Assembly: GCF_018687515.1 (NCBI RefSeq)
Contig: NZ_CP061294.1
Coordinates: 1,116,001 to 1,180,000 of the forward strand
Reading direction: 5' to 3'
DNA length: 64,000 nucleotides
Source: Polynucleobacter sp. MWH-Spelu-300-X4
GTDB lineage: Bacteria; Pseudomonadota; Gammaproteobacteria; Burkholderiales; Burkholderiaceae
The stretch's first letter is position 1. The number at the start of each line of letters is the position of its first letter. A model generated the notes under the pieces. The model worked only from the letters and a program-made list of their open reading frames with translations, did not search any database and was not told the DNA's origin. Of the stretch, positions 53,862 to 63,150 are shown one piece after another. A program made the position numbers and the translations under genes.

Positions 53862-55949
53862 ATGCAAACAAAAACCCCTCTACTCAATCGTGAAATTGGT
53901 GTTCTTGAGTTTAATTCAAGAGTACTAGCGCAAGCAGAAGATCCTAAAACACCTCTATTAGAGCGCTTAAGATTTGTCTGCATTGTGTCAAGTAACATGG
54001 ATGAGTTTTTTGAGGTGCGCATTTCGGGTCTTAAAGAACAATTAAAAGATAATCCAAAAAATAAAACACCCGATGGCCTCACCATCGCTAATGCGTATCA
54101 GATAGTTACTGAACAAGCGCATGCCTTGGTTGCCAGAAAATATAAACTACTTAAAGAAGACATTCTTCCTAAATTAAACAAAGAAGGAATTGTGTTTTAT
54201 TTAGCAGAAGACTGGACTCCCGCGCAACGAACTTGGGCGAAAGAGTTCTTTGATAAAGAACTCGTACCACTACTAACGCCCATTGCCTTAGACCCAGCCC
54301 ACCCTTTTCCTAAAGTAATTAACAAAAGCTTAAACTTTTTTGTTACTTTAGATGGTGAAGATGCTTTTGGTCGAACAGCTAGCTTAGCAGTCGTGCAAGC
54401 ACCTAGATCTTTACCACGCGTTGTGCCAATGCCACCGCATTTAAGCAATGCTCCCAATGGATTTGTGTTGCTATCGTCATTTATGCAGGCGTTCGTACCT
54501 GAACTATTCCAAGGCATGACTGTAACGGGATGCCACCAGTTTAGAGTCACTCGCAACTCAGATTTATTTGTATCAGAAGATGACATCACAGACTTAAGAG
54601 CCGCCCTTCAAGGTGAATTACCTACGCGCCACTTAGGAGATGCTGTTCGCCTAGAAATCACTGCTGATATGCCTGATCATTTAAGAGAGTATCTCTTGGA
54701 TGTTGAAAGTTTGGGGTCTCAAGATTGTTATCGCGTAGATGGTCCTGTTAATTTAGTCAGATTAGTTCAAATTCCGGACTTGGTTGATCATCCAGACTTG
54801 AAATTTGGGAACCATACCCCCAAGAAATCCTTAGTTTTATCTGCTAACAATAATATCTTTGATCATTTAAGCAAAGAAGATGTGCTCCTGCATCACCCTT
54901 ACCAAAGCTTTGATCCAGTACTTGATTTACTAAAAGCAGCAGCCCGGGATCCTAATGTTTTAGCGATTAAACAAACCGTATATCGAACTGGTGACCAATC
55001 TTTGGTGATGGATGCTTTGATGGAAGCTGCCAAAAACGGTAAAGAGGTCACTGTTGTTGTTGAGCTCTTGGCGCGATTTGATGAACAAACGAATATTTCA
55101 TGGGCAGCCAAACTTGAAGAAGTTGGTGCGCATGTGGTGTATGGCGTCGTAGGCCACAAATGCCACGCTAAAATGCTTCTGATTGTGCGACGCGAGACGA
55201 CCCCTGCAGAGGGTAGACGTAAAGCTAAAACTGTTCTAAAACGCTACGCCCATTTAGGCACTGGCAACTACCACCCTAAAACAGCCAAGCTATATAGCGA
55301 CTTTGGCTTAATGACCTCTCACCCTCAAATTTGCGAAGACATGCATCATGTATTTATGCAATTAACGGGAACTGGTCGTCGTGTTGACTTAAAACAACTA
55401 TGGCAATCGCCATTTACGATGCATGAGAACTTGATTGCGCATATTCGCGCAGAGGCTCGTGAAGCCAGAGCTGGTCGTAAATCACGCATCATGGCAAAAA
55501 TGAATGCCCTGCTTGAGCCAACCATTATTCAAGAGCTTTATAAAGCCTCCCAAGCTGGCGTAAAAATTGATTTAATTATTCGAGGTGTTTGCGCATTAAA
55601 GCCGGGCGTTCCTGGCTTATCTGAGAACATTAAAGTTAGATCTATTATTGGTCGCTTCCTAGAACACCATCGCATTTATTACTTCCATTCTTCAGGTGTT
55701 GAAACATTGTATTTATCGTCAGCCGACTGGATGGACAGAAATCTATTTAGGCGCGTTGAAGTGGCCTTCCCGGTTTTAGATAAAAAACTAAAATCAAGGG
55801 TTATCAAAGAAGGTTTGCAAATGCTTCTAAAAGATAACGCTACTGCCTGGCTAATGGCCTCCGATGGCACCTATAAGCAAACAAAAACTAGAACCGGCTC
55901 AACTGGCTATATTGGTCAAAAAGAATTAGTGAACTTGCTAACTCGTTAA
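53862..55949 (+). CDS. ppk1: Polyphosphate kinase 1
   Basis: Makes inorganic polyphosphate from ATP. The 695-residue protein has the PPK1 order of domains: an N-terminal helical part (LEFNSRVLAQAED, SNMDEFFEVRISG), a head domain, and two catalytic phospholipase-D-like domains. The phosphorylated histidine lies in KCHAKMLLI and the second in RFLEHHRIYYFHS. The YAHLGTGNYHPKTAKLYSDFGL motif is complete. It is divergent from ppx and converges on phoR. PHO heptamers upstream predict induction on phosphate limitation. Confidence 0.96.
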   Translation: MQTKTPLLNREIGVLEFNSRVLAQAEDPKTPLLERLRFVCIVSSNMDEFFEVRISGLKEQLKDNPKNKTPDGLTIANAYQIVTEQAHALVARKYKLLKEDILPKLNKEGIVFYLAEDWTPAQRTWAKEFFDKELVPLLTPIALDPAHPFPKVINKSLNFFVTLDGEDAFGRTASLAVVQAPRSLPRVVPMPPHLSNAPNGFVLLSSFMQAFVPELFQGMTVTGCHQFRVTRNSDLFVSEDDITDLRAALQGELPTRHLGDAVRLEITADMPDHLREYLLDVESLGSQDCYRVDGPVNLVRLVQIPDLVDHPDLKFGNHTPKKSLVLSANNNIFDHLSKEDVLLHHPYQSFDPVLDLLKAAARDPNVLAIKQTVYRTGDQSLVMDALMEAAKNGKEVTVVVELLARFDEQTNISWAAKLEEVGAHVVYGVVGHKCHAKMLLIVRRETTPAEGRRKAKTVLKRYAHLGTGNYHPKTAKLYSDFGLMTSHPQICEDMHHVFMQLTGTGRRVDLKQLWQSPFTMHENLIAHIRAEAREARAGRKSRIMAKMNALLEPTIIQELYKASQAGVKIDLIIRGVCALKPGVPGLSENIKVRSIIGRFLEHHRIYYFHSSGVETLYLSSADWMDRNLFRRVEVAFPVLDKKLKSRVIKEGLQMLLKDNATAWLMASDGTYKQTKTRTGSTGYIGQKELVNLLTR

Positions 55950-55960
55950 ATGCTCAATAG

Positions 55961-55989
55961 GCTACTCAACAAATGAGTCGTTGAGTAGC
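55961..55989. terminator. Hairpin between ppk1 and phoR
   Basis: Perfect 10-bp stem GCTACTCAAC/GTTGAGTAGC with a nine-base loop between two convergent genes. Neither side has a good T tract, so it may act as a weak terminator or 3' stabiliser. Confidence 0.55.
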
Positions 55990-55998
55990 AGCTATCTC

Positions 55999-57294
55999 TT
56001 AAGCCACCCGCTGCTTAGGAAAGTGTAAGCAAAATGTACTGCCAACCCCTAGTTGAGAAGTGATTTTTAAATCACCTTGGTGACGATTGGCAACATGCTT
56101 AACAATCGCCAAACCTAAGCCTGTTCCACCCGTATCTCTTGAGCGACTGCGATCCACTCGATAAAAACGCTCCGTTAATCGAGGTAAGTGCTCCTCTGAA
56201 ATACCCGCCCCAGTATCTTTAACAGACAACTCAACACCACCATCTTCCGCACCAGACCAAATTATGTGGATTTGACCGCCACTAGGCGTGTATCTAACCG
56301 CGTTGGAAACTAAATTACTGAAGGCTGAGTACAACTCAGCTTCATCCCCCAATAAATCACTATCAGAATGTTTTTCAACAAATATCTGATGCTGTCCTTG
56401 AGATAGCCCTTCCGCATCTAACTGCAAACGCGAAATCACCTGCGCCATACCAATTGGTTGGGTTGAAGGTGGCTCAGGATTACCTTCCAACTTGGCTAGA
56501 GTTAACAAATCATCGACCAAAGTTTTCATGCGCCCAGTCTGCACCTGCATCATCTGGATATAACGATCTCGATCATTTTTTTCAAGTTCAAATTCATGAA
56601 CAGTTTCCAAAAAACCAGACAGAACAGTTAATGGCGTTTTAAGCTCATGAGAAACGTTCGCCACGAAATCTCGTCGCATAGCATCTGTTTTTTCAATTTG
56701 AGAAACGTCTTGGGATAGCACGAGTTTTTGTTTATCGCCATATGGAAAAATCTGCACATCTAAAGAATATTGCTCAAACTGCCCCATATTCGCCAAACGA
56801 ATTGGGTTTCGATAATTCTGTCGAAGAATATATTGCACAAAAGAAGGTCTTCTGATGATGTGCGTAATACGCTGCATAGCATCCCTACGCGCATTAAGGC
56901 CAAAATGGGATTCGGCAATTGCGTTACACCACTCTACTTGATCGTCCTCATTAAGCATGATGACGCCGTTAGGAGACGCTTGAATTGCCTGAATAAATCG
57001 ATTGTGCTGTTGCTCAACCTCTAAAACTTGATCACGCCAGGATCTAACTAATTTATGCAAACGGTAATAAATCTCACCCCAAATGCCCACAGCAACGGGC
57101 ACTTCCCCATAACTAGGTGACAAAAGTAAATTGCTAAAACGATTAGAGTGCCAAAGTTGGTGAACTAGCATCAGAGCCAAGCAAACTGTTGCGGCGACCC
57201 AAGCATAAATGGCGCCCCATATCTCGCCAGACAGCCATGAAATACAGGCGACTAAAAAAATAATCGTGAGAATACGTGCTTTTAAAGACAACAT
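55999..57294 (-). CDS. phoR: Phosphate regulon sensor histidine kinase PhoR
   Basis: Inner-membrane kinase (431 residues) that phosphorylates PhoB when phosphate is low. It has two N-terminal membrane segments (about 9-45), a PAS domain (about 98-195), and a dimerisation domain with the phosphorylated His216 in NVSHELKTP. The ATP-binding domain shows N box SNAVRYTPSGG, DTGAGI and GTGLGLAI. It is the last gene of the pst-pho operon, 43 bases after phoB. Confidence 0.95.
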   Translation of the reverse strand: MLSLKARILTIIFLVACISWLSGEIWGAIYAWVAATVCLALMLVHQLWHSNRFSNLLLSPSYGEVPVAVGIWGEIYYRLHKLVRSWRDQVLEVEQQHNRFIQAIQASPNGVIMLNEDDQVEWCNAIAESHFGLNARRDAMQRITHIIRRPSFVQYILRQNYRNPIRLANMGQFEQYSLDVQIFPYGDKQKLVLSQDVSQIEKTDAMRRDFVANVSHELKTPLTVLSGFLETVHEFELEKNDRDRYIQMMQVQTGRMKTLVDDLLTLAKLEGNPEPPSTQPIGMAQVISRLQLDAEGLSQGQHQIFVEKHSDSDLLGDEAELYSAFSNLVSNAVRYTPSGGQIHIIWSGAEDGGVELSVKDTGAGISEEHLPRLTERFYRVDRSRSRDTGGTGLGLAIVKHVANRHQGDLKITSQLGVGSTFCLHFPKQRVA

Positions 57295-57337
57295 AATACG
57301 AATCTTAACAAGTCTTTAAAGCGAATGCTCTGAATAC

Positions 57338-58048
57338 TTAAGATGAGCTAGGTGTTTTAGTTAACCTGTAACCGCTACCCCTAACAGTTTCAATAAAGTT
57401 TTGGCAATCAGCTGGGGCTAAAGCAGCCCTTAGGCGCTTAATATGAACATCCACCGTGCGTTCCTCAACAAACACATGATCACCCCACACCTTATCAAGC
57501 AATTGACCTCTAGAGTGAACTCTCTCCGGATGTGTCATTAAGAAATGAAGTAGTCTAAACTCGGTTGGACCTAAATCAAGGCTAATTTCGTTAGAACCGC
57601 TCACGGAAGTGACCCGATGGGACACTGGATCTAAGCGTAGATGGTTAATCTGCACCACCTCATCCGCTAATTGAGGCGAACGACGACGTAAAACAGCTCG
57701 AACACGCGCCACTAATTCTTTAGGCGAAAATGGCTTGGTAACATAATCGTCAGCACCCGCCTCAAGACCGGCAATCTTATCCATCTCTTCACTGCGAGCA
57801 GTCAATAAGATAATAGGAATATCTTTCGTTCTCTCATTAGCTCGCAACTCTTTTGCAAATTGAATGCCGGATTTACCAGGTAGCATCCAATCCAAAATAA
57901 CCAAATCAGGCAATACCTCTTTCATCAACTGCAAAGCCTGATCAGTCTGAAAGGCTCTTACAGGCAAAAAACCAGCATGACTAAGATTGACTGAAATCAA
58001 TTCAGCAATCGATGGTTCATCTTCAACGATTAGGATGCTACTAGCCAT
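57338..58048 (-). CDS. phoB: Phosphate regulon response regulator PhoB
   Basis: OmpR-family activator of 236 residues. The receiver domain (about 1-120) has phosphoacceptor Asp53 in LVILDWMLPG and the conserved TKPFSPKEL loop. The C-terminal winged helix (about 135-232) has the LDKVWGDHVFVEERTVDVHIKRLR recognition region. It binds PHO boxes such as those found at pstS, ppk1, ppx and plsC here. The start overlaps the phoU stop by one base (TAATG). Confidence 0.96.
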   Translation of the reverse strand: MASSILIVEDEPSIAELISVNLSHAGFLPVRAFQTDQALQLMKEVLPDLVILDWMLPGKSGIQFAKELRANERTKDIPIILLTARSEEMDKIAGLEAGADDYVTKPFSPKELVARVRAVLRRRSPQLADEVVQINHLRLDPVSHRVTSVSGSNEISLDLGPTEFRLLHFLMTHPERVHSRGQLLDKVWGDHVFVEERTVDVHIKRLRAALAPADCQNFIETVRGSGYRLTKTPSSS

Positions 58049-58752
58049 TAACTATTGGCCTCTTGAGAAAGTTGATCGTGTGGCAAATGACGTACATCCG
58101 TACCCTTCACGATATAAATAACAAACTCAGCGATATTCTTCGCATGATCACCGATGCGCTCTACCGCTTTAGCAATAAATAACATATCTAAAGCCACAGA
58201 AATAGTTCTTGGGTCTTCAGACATATAACTAACCAATTTACGCACAAACGCACGGAACTCTTCATCAATCTGCTTGTCTTCATGCACCACTTCAGCAGCA
58301 GCTTTTGTATCAAGACGTGCAAAAGAATCCAAACTGCGACGCAATAACGAAACAGCCATCTGGCCGGACAAACGAATCTCTGCAGTATTAATGCCATGAG
58401 AAGCGCTATCTTCCATAATGTGCTTAGTTCTTCTAGCAATGCGGTCTGCTTCATCCCCTGCGCGCTCTAAATTAGTAATCGCCTTAGATACTGCCATCAC
58501 CAAACGTAAATCTCTAGCGGTTGGCTGGCGACGCGCGATTAATTCCGTACAAGCTGAATCAATAGAAATCTCAAAATCATTCACTTCACGCTCACGAGCC
58601 ATCACCTGATCGGCCAACTCAGGATCTAACTGCGCAAAAGCACGCATGGCAATGGATACTTGCGACTCAACTAAGCCACCCATTTCAAGTAATTTGCCGC
58701 AAATACCATTAAGGTCTGCGTCAAACTGGGAAGAAAGATGTTTATCTGGCAT
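58048..58752 (-). CDS. phoU: Phosphate signalling protein PhoU
   Basis: Negative regulator linking the PstSCAB transporter to PhoR when phosphate is plentiful. The 234-residue all-helical protein contains two PhoU repeats (about 15-105 and 120-215) with the metal-site pattern E/D-x3-D (NLERAGDEADRIAR and VERIGDHAKNIAE). An ATAGGAGAG ribosome site precedes the ATG. It sits between pstB and phoB in one operon. Confidence 0.95.
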   Translation of the reverse strand: MPDKHLSSQFDADLNGICGKLLEMGGLVESQVSIAMRAFAQLDPELADQVMAREREVNDFEISIDSACTELIARRQPTARDLRLVMAVSKAITNLERAGDEADRIARRTKHIMEDSASHGINTAEIRLSGQMAVSLLRRSLDSFARLDTKAAAEVVHEDKQIDEEFRAFVRKLVSYMSEDPRTISVALDMLFIAKAVERIGDHAKNIAEFVIYIVKGTDVRHLPHDQLSQEANS

Positions 58753-58785
58753 TTTTTACTCTCCTATATTCAATGGGTACGCTGA

Positions 58786-59571
58786 TTAACCAAAACGGCC
58801 CGTAATGTAGTCTTCTGTTTCTTTACGTTTTGGTTTAATGAATAACTCATCAGTTTTACCGAATTCAACCATCTCACCCAAATACATATAAGCTGTGAAA
58901 TCTGAAACGCGAGCAGCTTGCTGCATGTTATGCGTCACAATAGCAATCGTATAGTCTTTCTTCAACTCATGCACAAGTTCTTCTACTTTAGCTGTAGAAA
59001 TAGGATCAAGCGCAGATGTTGGCTCATCTAATAGCAAAATAGATGGCTTAACCGCGACACCGCGAGCAATACATAAACGTTGTTGCTGACCACCAGACAA
59101 AGATAAACCGCTCTGGTTGAGCTTGTCTTTTACTTCGCCCCATAAAGCAGCTTTTGTCAAAGACCACTCCACGCGCTCATCCATCTCTGCTCTCGATAGT
59201 GACTCATACAGCTTCACTCCAAAGGCAATATTGTCATAAATAGACATCGGGAATGGCGTTGGCTTTTGGAAAATCATACCCACTCTAGAACGCAAAAGGT
59301 TCAAGTCTTGCTTAGGATCCAAAATGTTTTGGCCATAAAAATTGATTTCGCCCTCAGCGCGTTGACCTGGATATAAATCATACATACGATTGAGCGTACG
59401 CAATAAAGTTGATTTACCGCAACCAGATGGTCCAATAAAAGCTGTGACATGCTTTTCAGCAATATCTAAATTGATATTCTTCAAGCCTTGAAAAGACCCA
59501 TAATAGAAATTAAGATTTTTAATTTCTAATGCATTTTTTAATAATGTATCTTGGCTAGTTTCAGTCATCAT
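58786..59571 (-). CDS. pstB: Phosphate ABC transporter ATP-binding protein
   Basis: ATPase of the PstSCAB phosphate importer. It has Walker [10 protein letters not shown], the Q-loop [14 protein letters not shown] (PstB-specific), signature LSGGQQQR and Walker B ILLLDEP. Translation may start at an ATG at 59610 (AAGGG upstream) or at the twin ATG at 59571/59568 (AAGGA upstream); the latter gives a usual N-terminus of about 12 residues before the first strand and is chosen. It is the fourth gene of the pst operon. Confidence 0.95.
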   Translation of the reverse strand: MMTETSQDTLLKNALEIKNLNFYYGSFQGLKNINLDIAEKHVTAFIGPSGCGKSTLLRTLNRMYDLYPGQRAEGEINFYGQNILDPKQDLNLLRSRVGMIFQKPTPFPMSIYDNIAFGVKLYESLSRAEMDERVEWSLTKAALWGEVKDKLNQSGLSLSGGQQQRLCIARGVAVKPSILLLDEPTSALDPISTAKVEELVHELKKDYTIAIVTHNMQQAARVSDFTAYMYLGEMVEFGKTDELFIKPKRKETEDYITGRFG

Positions 59572-59612
59572 AGATCCTTGATTTTTTTCCTCAGCAAAAG
59601 TAAGTCGCATGA

Positions 59613-60479
59613 TTACCCTTGCACTTTGCTTCTAAACATCACACGAGTAATGATGTTTAATCCCAATACAACGAATGTAATTAACAATGCACCACCCCAA
59701 GCCAAATTCACCCAATTTTCATAAGGGCTCATAGCAAACTGGAAAATCACCACTGGCAAGTTAGCCATTGGCGCATTCATATTCATAGAGAAGAATTGAT
59801 TATTAAGTGCTGTAAACAATAAAGGTGCAGTTTCACCACTCACACGAGCTAGCGCCAACAAAATACCTGTGACAACACCACTTTGGGCGGCCTTTAAAGT
59901 CACGCTAAATGCCACTTTCCACTTAGGCGCACCCAAAGCATAAGCAGCTTCTCTTAAGCTACCAGGCACCAACTGCAACATATTTTCAGTAGTTCTAACC
60001 ACCACTGGAATAGCAATTAAAGCCAATGAAATCGTTCCCGCCCATCCAGAGAAATGGCGTACTTGCGCTACCAAAATGGCATAAACGAACAAACCAATCA
60101 CAATCGACGGTGCTGACAACATAATGTCCGTTACAAATCGTGTAACGGATGCAAACTTACTACGCGCGCCATACTCAGATAAATAAATGCCAGCCATAAC
60201 GCCGATCGGTGTACTAATTAAAGTACAGCTAATCACGATCAACAAGCTACCCATAATCGCATTGGCAAGACCACCACCTTCAGAACCTGGCGCTGGCGTA
60301 CTAGCGATAAACATCTGCAAATTAACGGATGAGAACCCTTTAAATAAAAGCACACCCAAAATCCACAATAAGAAAATCATGCCTAAACTCATAGCGAACA
60401 TAGACAAAGCCATGCCAATAAAGTTGGCACGTTTGCGCGCCCCATAAATAGATGGGTTCATGTTTGAATGAATACTCAT
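59613..60479 (-). CDS. pstA: Phosphate ABC transporter permease PstA
   Basis: Inner-membrane permease of 288 residues with six segments. The permease loop [25 protein letters not shown] (EAA motif) couples to PstB. GIYLSEYG and [12 protein letters not shown] are typical PstA elements. The start overlaps the pstC stop by four bases, indicating translational coupling. Confidence 0.95.
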   Translation of the reverse strand: MSIHSNMNPSIYGARKRANFIGMALSMFAMSLGMIFLLWILGVLLFKGFSSVNLQMFIASTPAPGSEGGGLANAIMGSLLIVISCTLISTPIGVMAGIYLSEYGARSKFASVTRFVTDIMLSAPSIVIGLFVYAILVAQVRHFSGWAGTISLALIAIPVVVRTTENMLQLVPGSLREAAYALGAPKWKVAFSVTLKAAQSGVVTGILLALARVSGETAPLLFTALNNQFFSMNMNAPMANLPVVIFQFAMSPYENWVNLAWGGALLITFVVLGLNIITRVMFRSKVQG

Positions 60480-61462
60480 GTCTTTTTACCCTGACCGGCT
60501 TCCATACGAGCCAACATTAACTTAGCTAAAGCCAAAACGATAAAAGTGATAACGAATAGTGCTAGGCCTAAAGCAAATAAAGATGAGAAATGTAAGCCAG
60601 GTTCCGCCTCACCGAATTCATTAGCTAAAGTAGACGCAATCGAATTGCCTGGCGCAAACAAAGATGCTGATAACTTATGCGCATTACCAATCACAAACGT
60701 TACAGCCATCGTCTCACCCAAAGCACGACCAAGACCCAACATAATGCCGCCGATAACGCCTGTCTTGGTATATGGCAACACAATCTTATTCACCACTTCC
60801 CAAGTAGTGCAACCAATGCCATATGCAGACTCTTTTAATACAGGCGGCACAATCTCAAAGACATCGCGCATTACGGAGGCAATAAAGGGCAAAATCATCA
60901 TGGCCAAAATTAAACCTGCACACAAAATGCCAATACCATTAAAGGCACCAGCAAATAAATAATGCAAACCTGGGATCTGGCCTAAAGTAGCAGCTAACAC
61001 TGGCTGAATATACTCAGCATACAGCGGCGCAAAAATAAAGAGGCCAAACATACCGTAAATAATAGATGGCACAGCAGCCAACAATTCCACAGCGGTGCCA
61101 AGTGGCCGCCTCAAAGGAATTGGGCAAGTCTCAGTCAAGAACACTGCAACGCCAAAACTAAGAGGCACTGCAATTAAAAGCGCGATTAAAGCAGTAACAA
61201 CCGTACCAAAAATAGCGATCATGCCGCCAAACTGGCCGTTAATAATGTCCCACTCAACCGTAAAGAAAAATCCTAGGCCAAAAGCTTTCAAAGCTGGCCA
61301 AGCATTAATAACTAAAGAAACAATAATTCCCAATAAAGTTATTAATACAGATAAAGCAAAAAATAGCGTTGTCTTATGAAATAAAAAATCCTGCATGCGC
61401 TGAATTTTTAAAATCTTTTCAGCTCGAGGCGTCAACATATCAGAAGACTGACTGGTATTCAT
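60476..61462 (-). CDS. pstC: Phosphate ABC transporter permease PstC
   Basis: Partner permease of PstA, about 328 residues and six main membrane segments. The EAA loop is [26 protein letters not shown], and the [14 protein letters not shown] region is diagnostic. The open frame reaches 61495, but the ATG at 61462 with AGGA at good spacing is preferred. The more distal start would overlap a perfect hairpin. It is separated from pstS by that hairpin. Confidence 0.94.
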   Translation of the reverse strand: MNTSQSSDMLTPRAEKILKIQRMQDFLFHKTTLFFALSVLITLLGIIVSLVINAWPALKAFGLGFFFTVEWDIINGQFGGMIAIFGTVVTALIALLIAVPLSFGVAVFLTETCPIPLRRPLGTAVELLAAVPSIIYGMFGLFIFAPLYAEYIQPVLAATLGQIPGLHYLFAGAFNGIGILCAGLILAMMILPFIASVMRDVFEIVPPVLKESAYGIGCTTWEVVNKIVLPYTKTGVIGGIMLGLGRALGETMAVTFVIGNAHKLSASLFAPGNSIASTLANEFGEAEPGLHFSSLFALGLALFVITFIVLALAKLMLARMEAGQGKKT

Positions 61463-61482
61463 ATCTATCCTAGTTTTCATGA

Positions 61483-61506
61483 TTACAGCCCACAAGTGGG
61501 CTGTAA
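61483..61506 (-). other. Perfect hairpin between pstS and pstC
   Basis: TTACAGCCCAC-AA-GTGGGCTGTAA, an 11-bp inverted repeat with a tiny loop and no T tract. Such hairpins after a highly expressed binding-protein gene often stabilise its mRNA or partly stop transcription, so PstS would be made in excess over the membrane components. Confidence 0.7.
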
Positions 61507-61532
61507 CCTATTCAACAGTTTTTATTTTTTAA

Positions 61533-62555
61533 TTACTTCGTTTTAACTTGAGTCCAAACGTTCTTACGAATGAAATCAGTTGTAGCGTCAGGCATTGGCA
61601 CGTAATCTAAGTCCGCAGCCATCTTCTTACCTTCTTTGAAAGCATAATCAAAGAACTTCAATACTTCAGCAGCATTCGCTTTATTCTCTGGGTTCTTATA
61701 GATCAAGATGAATGATGCGCCAGTGATTGGCCATGATTTAGCACCAGGAGCATTGGTAATGAATGTACCCATACCTGGAACTTTTGACCAATCTGTACCT
61801 GCTGCTGCAGCCGCGAATGTGTCATCATCAGGAGCCACAAAATGACCTGCTGCATTCTTCAAGTTAACAAAGGTCATGTTGTTTTTCTTAGCGTAAGCAT
61901 ACTCAACATAACCAATCGCATTTTTAACGCGTGTTACGTTTGCTGCCACACCTTCATTACCTTTACCACCTACTGAAGATTCTGCTGGCCACTTAACTGC
62001 AGCACCTGCGCCAACTGTTTCTTTCCACTTAGGACTTACTTTAGCTAAATAGTCAGTAAAAATCGCTGTTGTACCTGAACCATCAGCACGGTGCACAACA
62101 GTAATAGGTGCATCAGGTAATTTAACGCCAGGGTTTAAATCAGCAACTTTCTTATCGTTCCACTTCGTAATAGCACCCATGAAAACTTGTGCCAACACAT
62201 CACCAGTCAATTTGATTTGACCAGGTTTAACGCCATCAACGTTAATAACAGGCACAACACCACCGATGATCGCTGGGAATTGAACCATGCCGTCAGCTTG
62301 CAGATCTTCAAACTTAACTGGATTATCAGACGCGCCAAAATCAACTGTCTTAGCTTTAATCTGCTTGATACCGCCAGAAGAGCCAATAGATTGGTAATTT
62401 AAGCCATTACCTGTTTTAGCTTTATAAGCCTCAGCCCATTTAGCGTATACAGGGTATGGGAATGTAGCGCCAGCGCCAGTCATATCAGCAGCCATTGCTA
62501 CAGTTGAAAGCGCCATCGCGCTAGCAACTAATGTCTTGGTAAAAAATGATTTCAT
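61533..62555 (-). CDS. pstS: Periplasmic phosphate-binding protein
   Basis: High-affinity phosphate receptor of the PstSCAB importer. The 340-residue precursor has a signal peptide (MKSFFTKTLVASAMALSTVAMA). The mature start GAGATFPYPVYAKWAEAY, the phosphate-binding SIGSSGGIKQI and the HRADGSGTTAIFTDYL loops are all typical. An open frame extends to 62648, but that part overlaps the PHO box, and the ATG at 62555 has GAGGAA upstream. It is the first gene of pstSCAB-phoU-phoB-phoR. Confidence 0.97.
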   Translation of the reverse strand: MKSFFTKTLVASAMALSTVAMAADMTGAGATFPYPVYAKWAEAYKAKTGNGLNYQSIGSSGGIKQIKAKTVDFGASDNPVKFEDLQADGMVQFPAIIGGVVPVINVDGVKPGQIKLTGDVLAQVFMGAITKWNDKKVADLNPGVKLPDAPITVVHRADGSGTTAIFTDYLAKVSPKWKETVGAGAAVKWPAESSVGGKGNEGVAANVTRVKNAIGYVEYAYAKKNNMTFVNLKNAAGHFVAPDDDTFAAAAAGTDWSKVPGMGTFITNAPGAKSWPITGASFILIYKNPENKANAAEVLKFFDYAFKEGKKMAADLDYVPMPDATTDFIRKNVWTQVKTK

Positions 62556-62597
62556 ATATCGTTCCTCATTAAGCGTCGCAACACCGCGACAATGAGA

Positions 62598-62631
62598 AAG
62601 ATACCGAGTAATTATGAAAGTTTTGTGACAA
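62598..62631 (-). promoter_or_regulatory. PHO box and -10 of pstS
   Basis: Minus strand TTGTCAC-AAAA-CTTTCAT (62631-62614) matches the PhoB consensus. Exactly ten bases later comes TATCTT (62603-62598), a good -10. The leader after it can fold a GTCGC/GCGAC hairpin before the ribosome site. Confidence 0.85.
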
Positions 62632-62864
62632 TCACAATTAACTACCAATGGTTTGATAAATTATAAAAATATCATTATTAATCAATTAGTTAAATCATTA
62701 TATATTTCATTAAATTCTGAATAATTTTTAGGCTAATTAGCATGACTAGGGAATGAAGATCGTTATATCCCTCCCCCAATTAATGAATTTTTTGTGACTT
62801 GCCTTATTTCTCTTGTATTTGAGAATTGATTATTCGAAACTCCTTCCCAATCAAAGGAGTTAGC
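62632..62864. other. AT-rich intergenic region
   Basis: About 230 bases between pstS and the small Lys-rich gene. It is mostly A/T with no open frame of interest. Further TTGTGA-like sequence adjoins the PHO box on the left. An AAAGGAG ribosome site closes it on the right. I see no clear promoter for the small gene. Confidence 0.4.
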
Positions 62865-63068
62865 ATGTACACATACGAAGAAGCGGTTAAGCAATTACAA
62901 GAATCTGGCTCGATTAGCTTGATGGATTTCAAAGCATTGCCTTACGATGATTTAGAAGAGCTTCTTGAAGAAATCAAAAAATGGTGTGTTTACGCCAACG
63001 GCAATAAAGAAAAATTAGAGAAAAAATCCAAGAAAAAAGATAAAAAGAAGGATAAGAAAAAGAAATAA
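62865..63068 (+). CDS. Small protein with polylysine tail, unknown
   Basis: A 67-residue protein. The first 45 residues look like a folded acidic helical domain (MYTYEEAVKQLQESG, LPYDDLEELLEEIKKW). The last 20 are almost all Lys with a few Asp, suggesting nucleic-acid or polyphosphate contact. A frame extension to 62826 is ignored because the ATG at 62865 has a near-perfect AAAGGAG ribosome site. A good terminator follows. I do not recognise a family. Confidence 0.75.
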   Translation: MYTYEEAVKQLQESGSISLMDFKALPYDDLEELLEEIKKWCVYANGNKEKLEKKSKKKDKKKDKKKK

Positions 63069-63073
63069 CCACT

Positions 63074-63100
63074 TAGCCACTGTATCAGTGGCTATTTTTT
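63074..63100 (+). terminator. Terminator of the Lys-rich gene
   Basis: TAGCCACTG-TAT-CAGTGGCTA, 9-bp perfect stem followed by six T, six bases after the stop codon. Confidence 0.92.
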
Positions 63101-63150
63101 ATTGTCTACAGCCTTTTGATTTCTGCCTAGTTAACTCAGTATTCACTGAG

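Noticed and set aside
54197..54589. 130-codon minus-strand frame inside ppk1
   Set aside because: Shadow of the ppk1 coding frame, with no independent ribosome site or recognisable protein features. The many similar antisense frames in other genes were rejected for the same reason.
62556..62648. Longer pstS start
   Set aside because: The extra 31 residues would overlap the PHO box and -10 and would hide the signal peptide. The ATG at 62555 has a good ribosome site.
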